A stretch of 64,000 bases of DNA from Egicoccus sp. AB-alg6-2 (lineage in GTDB: Bacteria > Actinomycetota > Nitriliruptoria > Nitriliruptorales > Nitriliruptoraceae), in NCBI RefSeq assembly GCF_041821025.1, contig NZ_JBGUAY010000004.1:1-64000 (forward strand), read 5' to 3'. Below the pieces are notes generated by a model. The model had not been told where the DNA came from. It was given only the letters and a program-made list of their open reading frames with translations, and made no database searches. Below, one piece after another: positions 62,542-64,000 of this stretch; the first letter of the stretch is position 1; the number at the start of each line of letters is the position of its first letter. The position numbers were made by a program, and so were the translations under genes.

Positions 62542-64000
62542 AGCGAGCCGCCACGCTCCTGCTGGCGTCGCTGGCCGCGACGCTCCTGACGCTGACCGTC
62601 GCCGCGGCGCAGACGCCGGGGGGAGTGCGCATCGGCGACGTGACACTCGACGCGTTCCCGGACGTGCGGGTCGAAGTCGTGGTTCCCGGCGCGTTGGACG
62701 GCGCGGACCTGACCTCCGCGTTCGCGGTCACCGAGGACGGTGTCACCCGCGAGGTCCAGCGTGTCCGACAGGCCTCCAGCGCCGACCTGCAGGTCGCGCT
62801 GCTGATCGACACCAGCGGCAGCATGGGTGTCGAGGCCATGGCCGACGCACGCTTCGCAGCCGTCGGATTCCTGGACCGGTTGCCCGAGGCAGCCAGGATC
62901 TCGGTCATCAGCTACGACACCGACGTCGAGGTACTGACCGGCTTCGACGGGGACCGTGACCAGCACCGCGACGCCATCGAAAGTCTGGTCGCGAACGGCA
63001 ACACCTCGCTCTACGACGCGGTGATGACCGCGATCACGACCTTCCCCGAGCCCGGGACCGACACCAAGCAGTCCATCGTCGTCCTCTCTGACGGTGCCGA
63101 CACCGTCAGCGTCGCCACGCTGGATGAGGTCACCGCCGCTCTCGAGGGCACGGGAATCGGCTTCAAGGGAATCGCCTACAAGACCGAGGAGGCCGACGAC
63201 GCCTCCATGGCAGCCATGGCCGAGGTCGCATCCGGCAGCGTCGCCGAGGCGGACGACGCCGAAGCCCTCGCCGGCATCTACGACACGTTGGCTGCCGAAC
63301 TCGTCAACCGGTTCCTCATCGACTACCGATCGGACAGCACCGGCGCGGTCGAGCTGGGCGTCGAGCTCACACAGGGCGGCGTGACCGCCTCGGACGTGCG
63401 CACAATCGAGCTGCCTACCTTGCTTCCACCGGCCGAGAGCCCGGCGCCTCCACCACCGGCCGAGGCGCCCGTCACTGGCGTCACCGTGCCGATCCCGTCG
63501 GTGTCCGCGCAGCAGCTGCTCTACGGGGGAGCGGCGTTGTGGTTCGTCGCGCTCGCGACCATCCTGGCGCTCGTACTTCGGCCACGTGAGCGCCGGGCGC
63601 AGCTGTGGGGGGCGGCGCACCGCGCCAACGCCGGTGGTGGCCGTGAGCTCGCCCAGAAGGCCACGCTGCTGGCCGAACGGACCTTGGAGCGTCGCGGCAA
63701 GCGTTCATCGCTCAACGCCGCGCTGGAGCGAGCCGGCATCGACCTGCGTCCGGGCGAGTTCGTGGTCCTGACATCGAGCGCCGTGTTCACCGCCGGCGTC
63801 GTGGGCGGTCTGCTCAACGGCCCGTTCGCCGCGCTGCTCCTGGCCGTGATGTCGGTCATCTCCGCCAAGCTGTTCGTGTCGTTCAAGACGTCGCGTCGCC
63901 AGGCGAAGTTCGCCGACCAGCTCGGCGACACGCTTCAGCTACTCGCCGGCAGCCTGCGGGCCGGCTACAGCTTCATGCAGGCCGTCGACGCCGTCGCGCG
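62538..64000 (+). CDS. VWA-domain/TadB fusion, 3' truncated by window
   Basis: 487 residues are visible and the frame is open at the window edge. A signal segment (KRAATLLLASLAATLLTLTV) is followed by a VWA domain (about residues 83-275) with MIDAS D91-TSGSM, Thr in NGNTSLYDAV and LSDGAD. A Pro-rich linker leads to a helix (LLYGGAALWFVALATILALV, about 327), then a TadB/T2SSF platform part (LNAALERAGIDLRPGEFVVL, RRQAKFADQLGDTLQLLAGS LRAGYSFMQAVDAVAR). So an extracellular VWA is joined to the inner-membrane platform. ATG overlaps the cpaF stop. Confidence 0.9.

Overview
The window is about 64 kb of a very GC-rich bacterial chromosome. Third codon positions are mostly G or C, GTG starts are common, and many stops and starts overlap as GTGA or ATGA. 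The gene order runs, as far as I recall the Mycobacterium tuberculosis map, parallel to two of its neighbourhoods: TPR gene / small ORF / tlyA / nadK / recN / pyrG / NUDIX / xerD / parA-like / scpA / scpB / rluB / cmk-der, and pgsA2 / gcvH / garA / MerR / bifunctional nuclease / MerR / gcvP. A Flp/Tad locus, a Cmk-Der fusion and a phasin with a lysine-rich tail fit a deep-branching Actinobacteriota lineage (Nitriliruptoria-like is my guess). Sequence alone does not settle the taxon.

Layout. 0-16.4 kb: 5S rRNA end of an rRNA operon, a TPR protein, a minus-strand block (MBL hydrolase; M14-type deacylase, RimK-type protease, rhomboid and SCP2-like protein), a RibD-like reductase, a phasin with 19 AAKKT repeats, then tlyA-nadK-recN, a tandem pair of secreted M23/lipoyl-like paralogues, pyrG, NUDIX and xerD. 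16.4-17.6 kb: an unusual non-coding 1.2 kb. 17.6-33 kb: parA and a ribbon-helix-helix (RHH) gene, deoA, a LuxR-type two-component pair, and an envelope block (membrane protein, DUF4129, DUF4350, MoxR, DUF58, SpoIIM, RDD), followed by scpA-scpB-rluB. 33-38 kb: aroH, tyrA, aroA and the cmk-der fusion. 38-48.6 kb: tRNA-Pro, a CDP-alcohol transferase, gcvH, FHA/MerR regulators, a D,D-carboxypeptidase, a bifunctional nuclease, MerR, nfo, gcvP and a cation exchanger. 48.6-57.2 kb: a flavoprotein, an alpha/beta hydrolase, pepA, an OpuC-like osmolyte ABC transporter and an unknown gene. 57.2-64 kb: a Flp/Tad pilus locus that runs off the window.

The most interesting signal is a family of 8-bp iterons with core TGTCG (palindromic form TGTCGACA). 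They form phased arrays or palindromes at the xerD end, in the parA promoter, between the RHH gene and deoA, inside the histidine kinase gene, upstream of moxR, upstream of scpA, and in the tail of rluB, all within 16.3-32.9 kb. A ParA with an overlapping RHH partner and 8-bp direct repeats has the architecture of a type Ib partition or omega/ParG-like system, but here it is chromosomal and interleaved with scpAB. I infer a centromere-like or regulatory network that I have not seen described.

Other points: several genes appear to need non-standard start codons (ATC for tlyA; CTG for both M23-like paralogues and the DUF4129 gene; ACG for spoIIM), and a TA[GC]NNT hexamer recurs about 25-50 nt upstream of starts, sometimes sharing the TAG stop of the preceding gene. 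Two domain fusions stand out: Cmk-Der and VWA-TadB.
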